Notes under the pieces: model-generated | Database searches by the model: none | Seen by the model: only the letters and a program-made list of their open reading frames with translations | What the model was told of the DNA's origin: nothing | Translations under genes and position numbers: made by a program | Shown: positions 5,710 to 5,800 of the stretch, in pieces | Numbering within the stretch: the first letter of the stretch is position 1 | Layout of the letters: every line of letters begins with the position of its first letter | Assembly: GCA_964625745.1 (NCBI GenBank) | Contig: CAZVCJ010000232.1 | Location: 1 to 5,800, forward strand | DNA: 5,800 nt | Reading direction: 5' to 3' | Source: CAZVCJ01 sp964625745 | GTDB lineage: Bacteria; Chloroflexota; Anaerolineae; VGOG01

Positions 5710-5800
5710 GCAAAACAGGTGGTACAGTTTAGGCGCCACATAATCTACCCTGATTGCTAATTCAGAACCGCATTGGTGCAGAACAAGGCAACGAGCGATG
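5710..5800. other. Upstream region of the S1 promoter, no recognisable gene
   Basis: All three plus-strand frames are closed by stops in the first part of this stretch. The one minus-strand frame that stays open has no start codon with a ribosome-binding site, runs through the S1 promoter and has no recognisable motif. No tRNA, terminator or insertion-sequence end could be identified. Any neighbouring gene to the right lies beyond the window. Confidence 0.5.

Noticed and set aside
5700..5800. Insertion-sequence end or partial gene to the right of the S1 promoter
   Set aside because: No matching inverted repeat, target duplication or transposase sequence is visible, and the open minus-strand frame runs through the promoter without a start.

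Overview
The window looks like a piece of a bacterial chromosome, moderately GC-rich, with every supported gene on the minus strand (transcription runs from high to low coordinates). The four-S1-domain protein, the style of the ClpC sequence and the presence of Uma2 (DUF820) genes with a Phd/VapC-type toxin-antitoxin pair recall Chloroflexota or another thermophilic or deep-branching group. That placement is an impression from family resemblance, not something the sequence proves.

Housekeeping half (about 1720-5709): a sigma70-type promoter with an extended -10 lies at about 5681-5709. It drives a four-domain S1 RNA-binding protein (rpsA-like, 4277-5644). After a gap of 79 bases comes a complete ClpC (1720-4197), the Hsp100 unfoldase that feeds the ClpP protease. 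The ClpC keeps both ATPase modules, the UVR linker, an LGF ClpP-docking tripeptide and the two N-domain glutamates that bind phosphoarginine tags in Bacillus. The usual Firmicutes partners (ctsR, mcsA, mcsB, radA) are not in the window.

Accessory half (1-1719): a compact cluster that has clearly been rearranged. An intact Phd/VapB-like antitoxin (1413-1637) overlaps by ATGA a PIN-domain toxin that has lost about 50 internal residues, including its first two catalytic acids (1186-1416). The toxin's end abuts the C-terminal third of a Uma2 gene (935-1192). Then follows a complete Uma2-family protein with an unusual N-terminal extension of about 95 residues that looks like a winged helix (81-920). 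The Uma2 fragment and the complete gene share a direct repeat of about 240 bp at roughly 90% identity, with sharp ends.

No tRNA, rRNA, CRISPR array, transposase or insertion-sequence ends were seen, and no stretch of 300 bases lacks a gene. Bases 1-80 hold only a hairpin downstream of the Uma2 gene. Bases 1638-1719 hold inverted repeats ahead of the antitoxin. Bases 5710-5800, upstream of the S1 promoter, show nothing recognisable. I did not find convincing evidence of a wholly new system; the most unusual items are the winged-helix-Uma2 fusion and the doubly deleted toxin/Uma2 remnant.
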